From NCBI GenBank assembly GCA_030674185.1, contig CM060306.1, positions 43,619,483-43,683,482 on the forward strand: DNA of 64,000 nt, given 5' to 3'. Every line of letters starts with the position of its first letter. Position 1 is the stretch's first letter. Both the position numbers and the translations under genes were made by a program. This stretch comes from Monoplex corrugatus. Taxonomy: Eukaryota; Mollusca; Gastropoda; Littorinimorpha; Ranellidae. Below the pieces are notes generated by a model. The model saw only the letters and a list, made by a program, of their open reading frames with translations, was not told the DNA's origin and did not search any database. Shown one piece after another: positions 38,925 through 52,184 of this stretch.

Positions 38925-41900
38925 TGGGATTACTTTTCCCCCACAAGGAGCTCTGTGTGTGTATATGTGTAAGTGTTAAGTGTGTGGTGTGTGTGTGTGT
39001 GTGTGTTCGTTCGTTGCTTGATTTAACGTCTTTTAACTATAAGTGATATTAGACGGGGAAAAATGGCATGCAGGATGAAATTTGGGGGGGAGGGAACAGA
39101 GTAAGGGATGTAAAAAAAAATTAAAAGGAAGCGGCAAGGTCTTAAGAAAAAGGATATGGATGAACAGAGAAATGAAACTAGAACAACGCTAACATCAATA
39201 ATGTAAAAGAAAAATCATCATAAAAACAAAACAAAACAAAAATAATCATAATTATAATAATAATCTTAAACTTTAAAGTAACGCATTAACAGGACTGTGA
39301 ACCAATGATTCTGAAATTTTAACTAACAAAACTTGATCCGATACTACTTCTTTAAAATGCATTTCAAGATAGTTTCCTTGTGTAAACGTCTTTGGTAAAA
39401 AGGAACGAAGCTTTCTGCAGTAAAACAAACAGTGATACAATGTGAATTGTTCGCCGCAAATACATAAAACGTTGTTACAATATTTTGTTTTCAAAGCGTT
39501 CAGTTGAATGCGAAAATATGTCATAACAATTAATCTCAGATGATATAACGAGGAATACTGCAAGTTTTTACTGATATTTTGAACTGAAAGTTTGATTCTT
39601 TTTTGAGACACAAATTTTTCATTTAAATGTTCATGAATCGAATCCATGATGCTAATTCTAGCGAGTTGTAAGCTTCTTTTACCGAGGTGTTAACATGTAA
39701 TTCTATGGAATTTTCAGAATGGAGGGCACCGGATTTAGCTGCTCTGTCAACTACGTTGTTGCCATGAAGACCAACATGAGAAGGCACCCAGGATAAATTG
39801 ATTTCCGAGCCATTTATCTTTAAACAATATATTAGATGATTTGCCTCAATAATTAAGTCAGGTCTTGTGTCTGTATCAAAAGACTGTAAGGCATATAATA
39901 CAGATTTTGATTCAACAAAGAGAACTAGTTTGAATGACACAGGCCGAAATAATGCAACGCTTGAACAACAGCGACCAATTCTGCTGTATATATAGATACA
40001 TTTGCCCCAATGAAAAAAGACTTTTTAATGTTAAATTTTGGAACATAAAAGGCTGCTCCAGCGCTCTGATTTGCCAAGACTGACCCATCGGTAAAAATGT
40101 GGAGGTGGGTACGGTACTTTTCATCGATGTGTTCACAAGCTGTGGATAGCGTAATGTTGACATTATCATCTTTTTTAACTTTTGTATAATCGAGATCAAA
40201 TGTGGCCTTTAGCATTTCCCATGTAGGGATAGGCGTTATCGTTGGTTTATCGGCTATTTCATCCATTGTTATGTTGGACTGTTTGATCAGGCCAGATATA
40301 TAAGTTGCGGCTGTAATTTGTGATGAAATGTTTTTTGCTCGTTTTGGAAAGTCAGTATCAGACCTGATCCTAATTTCTTTGCTCACAAAATTATCCGCTT
40401 GTGAAGTAGTTCTAATTGCAAACTTTGCTGTAGCTAACTCACGATGGTTGTTTAAAGGTAGAATTCCAGCAACTTTGTACGTTTCCAGAGTAGAAGCATG
40501 AGTTGGTACACCTAGTGCAATTTTAAGACTTTTGCAGTCCAAGCTCTGAATCTTTTTTAGTAAATGTTTGGGTGCATTGAAGAAAACTTCTTGCGCGTAG
40601 GATAATTTAGACCTGACCAGGCTGTTGACAGATGAATCAGTACATTTGTATCCATTCCCCAGGGTAATTTGCTTATTATCTTTAGAAAATTTAAGGTTTT
40701 TCGCGCTTTTGTTAAAATATAATCAAAATGGACATTCCAGCATAATTTGGACATGATGTAAACTCCCAGGAATTTTACGACCTGTTTGTAATTTAACACT
40801 TCACCAAGCAATTTGAAAGTAGGCAAGTTATTTGAGTTACCACCAGGATCAAACAGCATCATGTTAGTTTTTTCTGCTGACAACGACAGCCCATTTTCTA
40901 ACATATAGTTTCCAAGATTATCAAGATCAATTTGATACAACTTCCTGATGTAATTTCGCATTCTCTGTGGAGTTGTCTTTTTTAAAGTGATATTCATCCA
41001 AGTGCATATATCATCAGCGTACTGTACTAAAACAACACGATTTGAAAGAGCTTTAGGAAGATCCTGTATAAGGATATTAAATAAAATAGGTGCTATCACT
41101 GAACCTTGTGGAATCCCCATGTCGAGGCATCGTGAAGAAGAATAAATAGCTCCTACTCTTGCCTGAATTGTTCTATTAGCTAAAAAAGATTTAATGTAAT
41201 TGAACATATTGCCCGATAAACCAACAGATTTTAGCTTGAACAATAAACGTTTATGCCAAACTTGATCGTAAGCTTTTTTCACATCAAAGAAAGTAGCTAA
41301 AACACTTTTTCTGTGGGCAAACTGTTGTTTGATCTGAGTTGTAAGTTTAACCAGGTGCTCAACTGCGGATCTTCCTTTTCTAAAACCTGCCTGGTTTACC
41401 GGAATAACGTTATTTTTATCACAGCAGTGTAAAAGTCTATTTAAGACCAATCTTTCCATTAGTTTGCTTGTGTGGGATGTCAAAGCAATGGGTCTGTAAC
41501 TGTTTTTATCGGTTTTCGATTTTCCTGTTTTTAAGATTGGTATAACTATAGACTTTTGCCAGATTTGTGGCACAGTTCCACTAACCCAGCATTTCTGCAA
41601 AATTTTGTTTAGGAAAATAAGGTAGTTTTCAGGGAGATGTTTAATCATTTCAGTCGAAACTGCATCAACACCTACCGAACTCTTTTTGTTGTGTAGAGAC
41701 AGTACTGTGTTTTTTAGCTCTTCTAAGGTGATTGGAGAATTAAACCAGAGATTATTCTGTGGTACTGGATCAGTGTAGATTGGGTTGTAATCTTCCATTT
41801 CTCTGTGATGTTTGCAGTCAGGAGATAAACCTTCAACTTTACTGTTTTCGGCAAACAGATCCACAAAAGTTTCTGCTTTGTCCATGTCTGAAGGAAATGT

Positions 41901-42772
41901 GTTACATGTTTCAATCATTATCGGACACCTAGGTAAGTTGGTTCCATCCTTCATTTGTTTCATTTTCGTCCAGACTTTATGGAAATCTTTGAAATCTGAA
42001 ATTTCTTTTGTGCAGAATGATGCCCAATAATCTTTCTTTGCTTCAGCAATGATTTTGTTACATTGGATGTTAGCTTTTTTCATTTCCACATGATCCTCAG
42101 GTTTCCGGCTTTTGATGTAGATTTTGAATTTCTCCCTTTTATATTGAACTGCTTTCTCACATGCCTCTGTCCACCAAACATTACCCAATCGATTATTTGA
42201 TCTAGAAGATTTGAGTTTCGGAATCGATAGGTTTGCAGCGGCTAGAATTGACTCTTGGAATTTAGAAAACATAATGTCTACATTTTCACTTTCATAATGT
42301 CTGTAATCTTGATTAGCTAGAGCAGTTCGAAATAAGGACCAGTCAGCACGCTTGTAATTATATTTTGGAATAATTTCAGGAGAGCTGTCTTTCATCCTGA
42401 TGTTTTTGTCAGTTATGGTTATGATAGGTAAGTGATCGCTTCCCAAAGTGTCTCTGCGAGTTTCCCAGGTACAGGATGGTACTAATTCTGGTGAGATGGC
42501 TGTCGCCCTGTGTTTGGAAACATCAGGGATCCTAGTGATACTACCATCATTTAGAAGGTAAAGCGAACTATCAACGATATTTTCTACCAAACGATTGCTC
42601 GTAACAGTAGAACAGTTCTTTTCCCAAAATGGGGAGTGGGAATTAAAGTCTCCACCTATTAGCCATTTACCACGCTGCTGATCTTGGATAGTGCGCAGCC
42701 ATTCTGTGTTGCGGTCATTTGGACCTGTTGGCAGGTAGACTGACAAAACATTGATGTTTAAAGAATTGTTTA

Positions 42773-42856
<84 letters not shown>

Positions 42857-45036
42857 GTGTGCGTGCGTGCGTGCGTGTGTGCGTGTATTGTATGTATTGT
42901 GTGCATGTAAGAACAAAGTATGTCCACAAAGAATTTTCAATTTTCCATATGAATGAACAAAATGTGTCCACAAACTTTTTAGATGTCTGAGGACAAATAG
43001 TCAAGTTTAAATATTAAGTAAAAAATTGCTGTAGCCTAAATGAGCATAAGCAAATTTCAATGCCATGAGCATACCCAAATTGGAATGCCAAAGTATGCAA
43101 AAACAAAGCGTCTTATACCAGTCAGTATGACAGCTGTATATCAACAAATCCTAACCTTGTCATCAATCATTTGACAATCAGGGGCTCCATAGCATTAGGC
43201 TTTTATTTCAGAAAACCTTTAATATTTTCAAGTTCTCTGCCAAGGTTTTACTGTGGCCCAGTTGATTAATGCACCTGCCTGGGAAGTAAGAGATCCAGGG
43301 TTCAGTTCCCTGTTGAAGAGGGACTCTCAATCCCATCCAGTCCTGTCTCTCCACATGGCCTGCAGAGGTGGTGGTATGATGTCTTTCAGATGAGACAATA
43401 AAATGAGTGCACACTAACAAGTGGCAGCACTTGTAAAAGATTCCATGACGACAAAAAACAAATTTCTATGAAATGCTCTACTTTCACGGCACAGCACTGT
43501 TACATGCAGATGGGCAAAACATACATTAGCAATGCCGCACGAAAAATTGAAATTGGGTTTTGAGTTAAAAAATTTATATGGTTTTGAAGATATTGTTATT
43601 CTGAGTAAAAAGCAGTTTAAATTTTTCAAATCGGACTAATAGTTCATGAGATATTCCAATTTAAAGCGTCAAAAATTTCTTAAATTTTGGTACCACGTTT
43701 TAGTGGGACAAAGAAGGACAAGTGTCACAGAACAAACTCATCAAATGGCATGGTATGCTGATTTTGCTGGAAATGACATTTATTTTGTAATTGTGAGAGA
43801 CAGACCGCATCAAAAGTCATGAAATTTTGGTCGTTGATGTATTTTGGCGTGCCGAATTGAATAAAACCATTATTGGAACTCTTGTGACGAGCCATTTTTG
43901 TCTTATTACAGGAAACATGTGATATTTTGGATGTTTTATCAGTGATTCATTAATAATTGCCCATATTGTATTAATAACAGACAAAAATGAAGCTAGAAAC
44001 AAAACAATCATTTCAAGAGATAGATATAAAATCATTTTGCTCATCGTTCAAGTGTCTTATTACTGCAAATTAAACCAAAAAAGTCACGACTCGCTACTTC
44101 AGTAGTCTTATGAATACCTTTTAATATTTCATCAGTTTCTGTACATATAAAAGGACATCTGAGAATCAATGACTTCTGGAATCACTTAAATAATTGAAAT
44201 ATTAAAAATTACTGCATGCTTTTATGCTGCAGTCTGTCCAAAAATATCATCCGATCAAAATTCTACTAAAAATTAAACACACACACATACACATGCACAC
44301 ACACATAACACACATGTATACACATATATACACACACAGAGAAAAACATAACAGACAAGATTTATGTACGTTACATTTGATTTTTATTTTATACATCAGT
44401 CTTTAAAAAATAGACTAAACTGTCTGTGGATGAGTCAAGTCCCCGAACACTTAGCACAGCCAGCGTCCAAAGAAAACTTCAGGAAGGATATGGGACCACT
44501 CACCATTCAGGAACAGGTCACTTAACTCCTACAATAGAGAAATACATGAATTTCTGCATAATATAATTATACTATTCATTGAGAGATTGGAAAGGAAAGG
44601 AAACCATAATGCATAGTCTTCACATTAACATTACTTTAACATTAAGCCCAAACTCGCGACTTTGATTTTTAGCATATTACTTGTAAAAATCCACCAAAGC
44701 AGAGCAATCCTGCTAAGTATTTCCGGTGTACTCTTGCCCTTTAATACAAATCAATAACAACAGGCTACTATTAAATAAGATGCAATCTTCCCTTTAAAAC
44801 AAATTAATGACAATGGGCCTATCCTTTTCAGATATTGACTACAAATTGAAACAACTACATAAGCTGATGGATGGCCTACTTTACAAATAATAGAACTCAT
44901 AGCCTTCTATTCAGTTTCAAAACCTAAATGAAGAATATTATAACAATGAACAGAAGATTTTGTTTTGTGACATTCTAAATCTCTGTGTGTGTTAGTGTGT
45001 GTGCGTGTTGTCAGAAAGAGAGAGAGGGTGTGTGTT

Positions 45037-45070
<34 letters not shown>

Positions 45071-45137
45071 CATGCCTGTTAACAACTTGGATATGAATGT
45101 ATTGTGGCCTATTTACTTATTTATTCATTTCTTGTTC

Positions 45138-45182
<45 letters not shown>

Positions 45183-48100
45183 CATGTCAAGGAAAGTACA
45201 ATAACTTGCACAGAATTGTTTGTTGATTTGAAAAAAAAAATATTTAGACTTATTCATTCATTCATTTATTTGAGAGAGAGAGAGAGAGAGTTGGGGAGGC
45301 GGGTATGCGCACCCCTCTGTTTGGGCAAACCCATTTTCCACGGCCCAGCGAAGCACGTCGAGCACATAGTATTTTTAGTAGTAAGCTCGCCCGTCGTGGG
45401 GTGAGCAGATCTACACTGCGACATGCAAATAGCATGATCTCGGGGAGGAAATGGTTGACGAACCTAGCTTCGGCTGACAACTCCGAATCGAGTTCAAACG
45501 CAGTTGTCCTTTTCTTCAAAAATACAATGTCACAGATAAAACAGAACTTGATCTGTTGATTGCTAGATCTAGTCTTTGTCCGACAACGTAAAACTTGCCG
45601 AGCTGAAACTTGTACAGCGTTCTGTTACGCTGGTAGTAGGCCTATGGCGTCGGCACATTCCGACGTTGTTTTGCTACTGATCTGGACAAGATCCTCATGT
45701 AAAAAGTTGGCGTACGGCCGTATTTTACATCAAATTGATTTCATATTACACATGCACATAGAAAAAAGTATGCAAAATCGAATCCTGCCGACGAGAAGTT
45801 CCAAAAATGGCGACTTGCCTGCAAACTTTTCCGATGAAAAAAAGCAAAACTTTGGAAGCGTCGATCTCGGTTCGAAACTGGCACACATAGCTCTCGTCGG
45901 GATATATCATTTTGTTACATTGATTCTCATTGGCTGCAAAATTACAATGTGATTGGTTAACAAATATAGCCGTACCGACCGAAATAGTGAAGCACACCAA
46001 ACAAACTTCGATTCTAAACGCATACCATATCCGCGATTACGCCCGAAACGCGAATTTTCGACTTTCTCATCAAATAACTAATTCCATTTTCGCTGTAAGT
46101 ACATAAAATGGCAATCATTCAAATCTTTATTCATTTCTGATTCATATAAGAAAAAAAATAAGGATGAAACACCGCTTAAAGAGGCAGTAATACTTGATTG
46201 AACTGAAGACCCCCCAGTTTTGCGGCCGGCCCCCGTTTTTGCCCAGTTTTTGGTACCACAAATTTGACGTCGCGTTTCGGTTCGCACGGCATTGCTACAT
46301 ACATACACACACAATAAAACACAGGATTCATAAATTAGAACATCAAGACCATGCCAACATGTCCAGTTTTGTTCTGGCTGAAGGCATTCACTACGGTTAA
46401 TTTCAATCTTTCCATCGCATGACGTCTGTTTCATAAACTCTTCCTGTCCCATACCGCACGAGTTTCATTTTCCCAAACTGCATGATACTGCACAAAATTG
46501 GTGCCAAAAACTGAAACTGATGTCATAAGAAATAAAGATTTATCTCAGATTAGAAATCACAAAGGCTTCAGACGGGCACTCTGAGCACACTTCCCTTCTC
46601 TGCAAAATCTATGACTATGAGCATGAAAGTCTCTTTTGTTTTGGTCCAATTTTTTTTACTTAAAATCGTACGTCATGGCCGACCAAGGAGCAAGCAATGA
46701 TTATGGCTGGGATGAACTGGCTTTGACAATGAGTTTATTTGTGAAATGAATCTTGGATTGGGTAAGAAAAATGAATGGACACTGAAGTATCTGAGGTTAG
46801 TGGTGTGCACGCTAGCAGTCTGTCCACTGAAGACAAATTTTCAGTTTCCAACTTGTGTAGCTGATTAGTTTGGTGTGCTCAGTTTCTTTTTTTTTTTTGT
46901 TTCTTTTTTTTTTTAAAGCTTTTTTCCTGGATGTGAAGTTTTCTGAAAAGAACTGCAGTGGCCTCCTTTTTCACCTGCGCAACTTACAAGATTCCCACAT
47001 CATTCAGATTGATAGTCATAGAAGTCTGTGTGAGCATGTCTGTCCACATCCATTTCTATGTATGCTTGCTTGAAATCAACTGATGCAACAATGGTTTTTA
47101 CCAACTTTGTTGTAAGTTTTTCTTCTGCATGTCAACATTTTTAAAAAAACAAATTTTAATTCATTAAACTAAAACAGTAATGTCAGGATAAAAAATTTGG
47201 ACATATCTAGAAAAAATTCTTCCAGTTCCACACAATACCGCAAAGTTTTATCACATGTCTGATTAAAACTTAGGCCACAACAAAAAATTTAACCAATCCA
47301 ACAACAGGACAAAATAGACAAATCTTAAGGGAACAAAATATACAAATACAGACAACAGTATGGGACAATAAAACAGTAAAAGTTAAATGCACTTAGCATC
47401 ATCCAAATGCAGCAGAGCAACATCCTATGAAAGCTGAAATTTGTACATGAATCCATTCCAGTTTCAGTTTCTCAAGATCACGTCTCCAAGTTCAAAACAA
47501 ATTCCACATGCACTGATGCCACAAATACTGTATGATGGAGAAGATCCAAAATTATCATGGCGTAAGTCCTAAGCCTGCACGTAAGCCCTACTACATGCTG
47601 GAAAGGCCCTAAAGTCCTACTTAACATAGGTTCTGCCCATCTTTGTATCAACATGACATTGAAACATCTTGCAACTTGGCTTGTTGTAGTGAAATGTATC
47701 CATACACAAAGCTCATTCAAAAAGAAAAAAAGAAAAGATTGTAAGGTCTATTTTACTCAATGTTTAAAACAGGCTGATGAGCAGCTCTTTGTTATGATTA
47801 TTTTGGGGTAACAGAGCATGGCTTTAGGGCTGTTTTCTGGCCTCATGAAATAATCTCTTCTCATCCCCTTTGAACAAACCCATGTCTTCCTGCCTACACT
47901 GCAATAAATCAATGTTGAATTTCCAACAATATTTAACCTTCATCAATGCTTTCAGTTTCAGTTACATTCACGAAGTACACAGGACCTTACTTCGTGATCA
48001 TAAAAATTATCAGGATACAACTTTTCAGAATTATTTATACATACCAGAATTTTTATCATAAAAGGAATAAACAAAGCATATAACTAGGTACTGGCAGCCT

Positions 48101-50188
48101 CTCTTTAGCAATGCGGGAATTGTGTCAGTCAGTGGAAAAATTGCACATGTTTATCAGTCAAATATTCTTGCAGATGAACATGAATGACAAAGTTGTTATC
48201 ATGAAGATAAAGACTGGTCTTTCCTCTATCGATCTGTGCTGTTTGTTTTTGTTATAAATGCACCGATACGAAAATCTGCGCAAAAAAAAACCCACGCCGA
48301 CCGACGAAGTTTCACCGCGTGTCATGTAATGGCGACTGGCTCACGGCAGTGCTTGGGTGACGGGTTAACTGCAACTTAAATTATACAGGTCACACAGGAC
48401 TACCTTCATGCAAATTAGTACAGTTGACAGGTCGAAACCCTGTCCTTCATTCCCGTATAATATTTATTTTATATTATTAGTTTGTTAGTCTTCTAAAGGT
48501 CGGAATATTGACAAACTTTGAAGAAGAATATCTGAGGACCTCCTTAATAAATAGATCGTTTCCGCGGAAGCGCAAATAGCTTATTTTTTGCTGAATCCAA
48601 CCGTGTACGAGATGTGACGTTTCCAGTGTGCGCGCCAGGATGTCTGTGGCGAGTATCCGTGATCTGCCAGTTTAGCATATGGGAATCTCGAATCATGGCG
48701 GCCTTCAAAGCGATCGCTGAAAGTCCTGTCAATGGATTTCTACCTGTGATCGTCAAGCTGAACAACAAACGTTGTAAACATCGACTGATTTTTCAGTGAA
48801 TTATTTTTGATGTTTCTCTTTATTTAGAAAGATTTTAAAAGAAATCTGCGGCAGGTATAGCCTGCATAAGCAAAGAATAGAAAGTACGATCTCCGGTTTG
48901 ATGTTTTATCACCAAGGGATTTTTTTTAAGCGACCTGGAACTAGTAGAAGTAAAACTGTGTGAAGCGACTGCTTTCCAAAGGTGTTTATATATATTGCTA
49001 GTATTAAATGAATACGATGGAATTTTGTTTTAATACATCGAAATCATCATATCTGTGCTAGTACTAGCAATACTGTGCGAACCAAAACGCAACGTCAAAT
49101 TTGTGGTAGCAAAAACTAGGCAAAACTGGGGCAGGCCGCAAAACTGGGGGGGTCTTCAGTTCAATCAAGTATTACTGCCTCTTCAAGCGGTGTTTCATTC
49201 TTATTTTTTTCTTATATGAATCAGAAAAGAATAAAGACTTGAATGATTGCCTTTTTATATACTTAGAGCAAAAATGGAATTAGTTATTTGATGAGAAAGT
49301 CGAAAATCTGCTATTCCGGCGCAATCGCGGCGACGGTATGTGTTCAGAATCGAAGTTTGTTTGAGGTGCTTCACTATTTCGGTCGGAACGGCTAGGCTAT
49401 ATTTGTGAACCAATCACATTGTAATTTTGCAGCCAATGAGAATTAGTGTAACAAAATGATATATCCTGACGAGAGCTATGTGTGCCAGTTTCGAACCAAG
49501 ATCGACGCTTCCAAAGTTTCGCTTTTTTCATCGGAAAAGTTTGCAAGTAAGTCGCCATTTTTGGAACTTCTCATCGGCATGATTTGATTTTGCATGCTTT
49601 TTTATATGTGCATGCGTAATATGAAATCAATTTGATGTAAAATACGGCCGTACGCCAACTTTTTACATGAGGATCAGTTCCAGATCAGTAGCAAAACAAC
49701 GTCGGAATGTGCCGACGCCATAGGCCTACTGCGCGTAACAGAACACTGTGCAAGTTTCAGCTCGGCAAGTTTTATGTTGTCAAAGACTAGATCTAGCAAT
49801 CAACAGATCAAGTTCTGTTTTATCTGTAACACTGTATTTTTGAAGAAAAGGACAACTGCGTTTGAACTCGAATTCGGAGTTGTCAGCCGAAGCTAGGTTC
49901 GTCAACCATTTCCTATTTCCTCCCCGAGGTCATGCTATTTGCATATCGCTGTGTAGATCTGCTCAACCCACGACGGGCGAGCTTACTACTAAAAATACTA
50001 TGTGCTTGACGGGCTTCAGCCGTGGAAAATGGGTTTGCCCAAACAGAGGGGTGCGCATACCCGCCTCCCCAACTCTCTCCCTCTCCCTCTCTCTCTCAAA
50101 TAAATGAATGAACAAATAGGTCTAAATATTTTTTTTTTCAAATCAACAAACAATTCTGTGCAAATCATTGTACTTTCTTTGACATGAA

Positions 50189-50271
<83 letters not shown>

Positions 50272-50970
50272 AGAAGAAATGAATAAATAGGTAAATACGC
50301 CCCAATACATTCAAATCCAAGTCGTTAACCCTTTCGCTGCTATCATATTTTGCTAAGACACATGCTAAGATTTTTTTCAGAAACAGACAAAAATCACGCT
50401 TATTATTTTCAATTGCTTATAATTCAGAAGGCATTGAAGATAGATACATAAAAGTATATATCAAATGAAAGGAAATTGAATGAAGATTGTGTTTATGACA
50501 ATTTCAAAGAAATAATGTACCAGAGTGTCACATGTACTCTTTGAAATGCAATAAAAAAAAATGTTAAAGTCAATGATGATGTAATCAAGTGATGCAGGAG
50601 CTCACAAGCAGTTTATAGCACACTTTGATTTGAAGATATAGACTGTACAAAGGTCAGAAAGCAGTGTCCAGCCACAATATAAGCACAGCCTAGCCACACA
50701 TAAAATGAAAGGGTTTTATCTCCCAGTGTCTATCCCCAGTAAAAACGCTTCTGAGTGTGGTAGTTCTGGAAGCAGTCTTCTAAACACAGTCCTCTCCTTC
50801 CCCCTCTTGCTCCCCTTCCCCTTCTAGCAGGCCCAGCAACAGCAGGTCCAGCAACAGCAGGTCCAGGCCGAACATCATCACCATGCTGCATTACCATACC
50901 TGTAGCACAGTGAAAGCAAGGATTCAAATTTCCACATATTTTATGAAATTAAAAAAGTCACACACACACA

Positions 50971-51066
<96 letters not shown>

Positions 51067-52134
51067 CACTGACATAGGTAGCATGCTACTCCCCCATGCC
51101 ACGCCCCCTTTCATTTTCCTCAAGCAAACACTGCAAAGAAACCCAGTGAGTACTGCTTCTACCAAAGTGACTTCATTACAACATTGTTTCTGTCAGTATT
51201 ATCACTGAATGCTTTCAATTTCCTATAAAAAGTCACACCAACAGTCTCTCTCTTTCTCTCTGTCTCTCTTTCTCTCTCTCACACACACACACGCACACCC
51301 CTCTGCTCCCACCCTACTCCTAACATAAACACACACAGGCCATGAAGATAGTAGCCTACTCCTCACACAAACACACAAAGGCCAGGGAGATAGCACAGGG
51401 CAGAGGCCGACCAGAAAAACAAATCATCAACAAGACACACAGCGTGCAACGAGCGAGCGACGAGTGACACGCCCACAGGTCGAACACACTGCCCACTCGG
51501 TCACTGGCTCGCTCGCTGACCAGGCCCAAACAAAGGGCTCAGCCATCACTACACACACTTAGCTGTTCTGTTTATAAATATACCGAGAAGAAAGCAATAC
51601 AATCATGTTATAAAATGAATAAAGCTCTCAAATACACCTACCTGCATCTGGAACAATCGGATCTCCATAGGCCTACTTTGATTCAGACGATCAGTCACCC
51701 AAAGATTCTTCCACATCAAAATCTGGGTCGTTGGCATCAACTTCACGAAGTTCGAAGCCAGCTGGCTTGAAGTCTTCATCTCCACTGTCTTGATCTCGAA
51801 AAATCGCTTCAATAACTTCTGCAACTGTGTAGGTTCGTTGTGGGGCAGCCATAGCGCTTCAAAAACTGAAAGCTCAACTTCGTAGCACCTTGCCAATCGA
51901 TCGTGATAAATTATGCAAATGATCTAAATAACTTGAATAAACGGCACTCAAAGAGCGAAGATTGTCAAGGGACCTAATCAAATCATAAATAGAACGATTC
52001 TGTCATGTGCTAGACGAAAAGAGAAAGAGTGTTTGATACGGGACGATCGGCGATCGTCAACAGAGCATTGCAGACGACGGTTTCTATGACGATCGTCACT
52101 CGTCAACAGCGCAGTGAAGAGGTTAACAGGCATG

Positions 52135-52184
<50 letters not shown>

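Larger units (their letters stand above)
43527..46297 (-). mobile_element. unclassified TIR DNA transposon, 2771 bp, copy 1
   Basis: Ends TAGCAATGCCGCACGAA at the left and, reverse-complemented from the right, TAGCAATGCCGTGCGAA. That is 17-base terminal inverted repeats with two mismatches, flanked by exact 7-bp duplications CATACAT. A second copy lies inverted at 49065-53627. No transposase is recognisable. Inside are CCAAT boxes (both in the 45930-45960 segment), three (GA)n runs and, on the minus strand, a short frame with a good acceptor (TCTATTGTAG) at 44522-44447 reading [20 protein letters not shown] and a stop. The 7-bp duplication does not fit the usual hAT value of 8, and the superfamily is unknown to me. 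Confidence 0.82.
50325..52126 (-). mobile_element. piggyBac-type element, internally deleted, copy C, nested in TIR element
   Basis: TTAA at 50325-50328 and 52123-52126. Same termini, N-terminal frame (51852-51691) and C-terminal exon (50899-50730) as copies A and B. It has two AVAGP repeats instead of three and the longest internal (CA)n. The inverted TIR copy 1 has a single uninterrupted TTAA at the matching site (45077-45080, in CCTGTTAACAACTTGG). This gives an empty site against a filled site and confirms the TTAA duplication. Confidence 0.92.

Noticed and set aside
43250..43320. A functional tRNA gene
   Set aside because: A- and B-box-like segments are present, but the cloverleaf stems and acceptor pairing are not intact, and a SINE body follows.
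45262..45519. A protein conserved between 45262-45519 and 49862-50107 ([23 protein letters not shown])
   Set aside because: It is conserved only because the TIR element is duplicated. The frame contains (CT)n and shows indels between copies with no splice support.
43527..46297. hAT-type assignment for the TIR element
   Set aside because: Flanking duplications are 7 bp in both copies. Extending to 8 bp breaks the match on both, and the terminus does not fit the usual hAT end.
51603..51896. A conserved 97-residue protein starting [16 protein letters not shown], found three times
   Set aside because: It lies in an alternative frame over the piggyBac N-terminal frame. Conservation is explained by the near-identical transposon copies.
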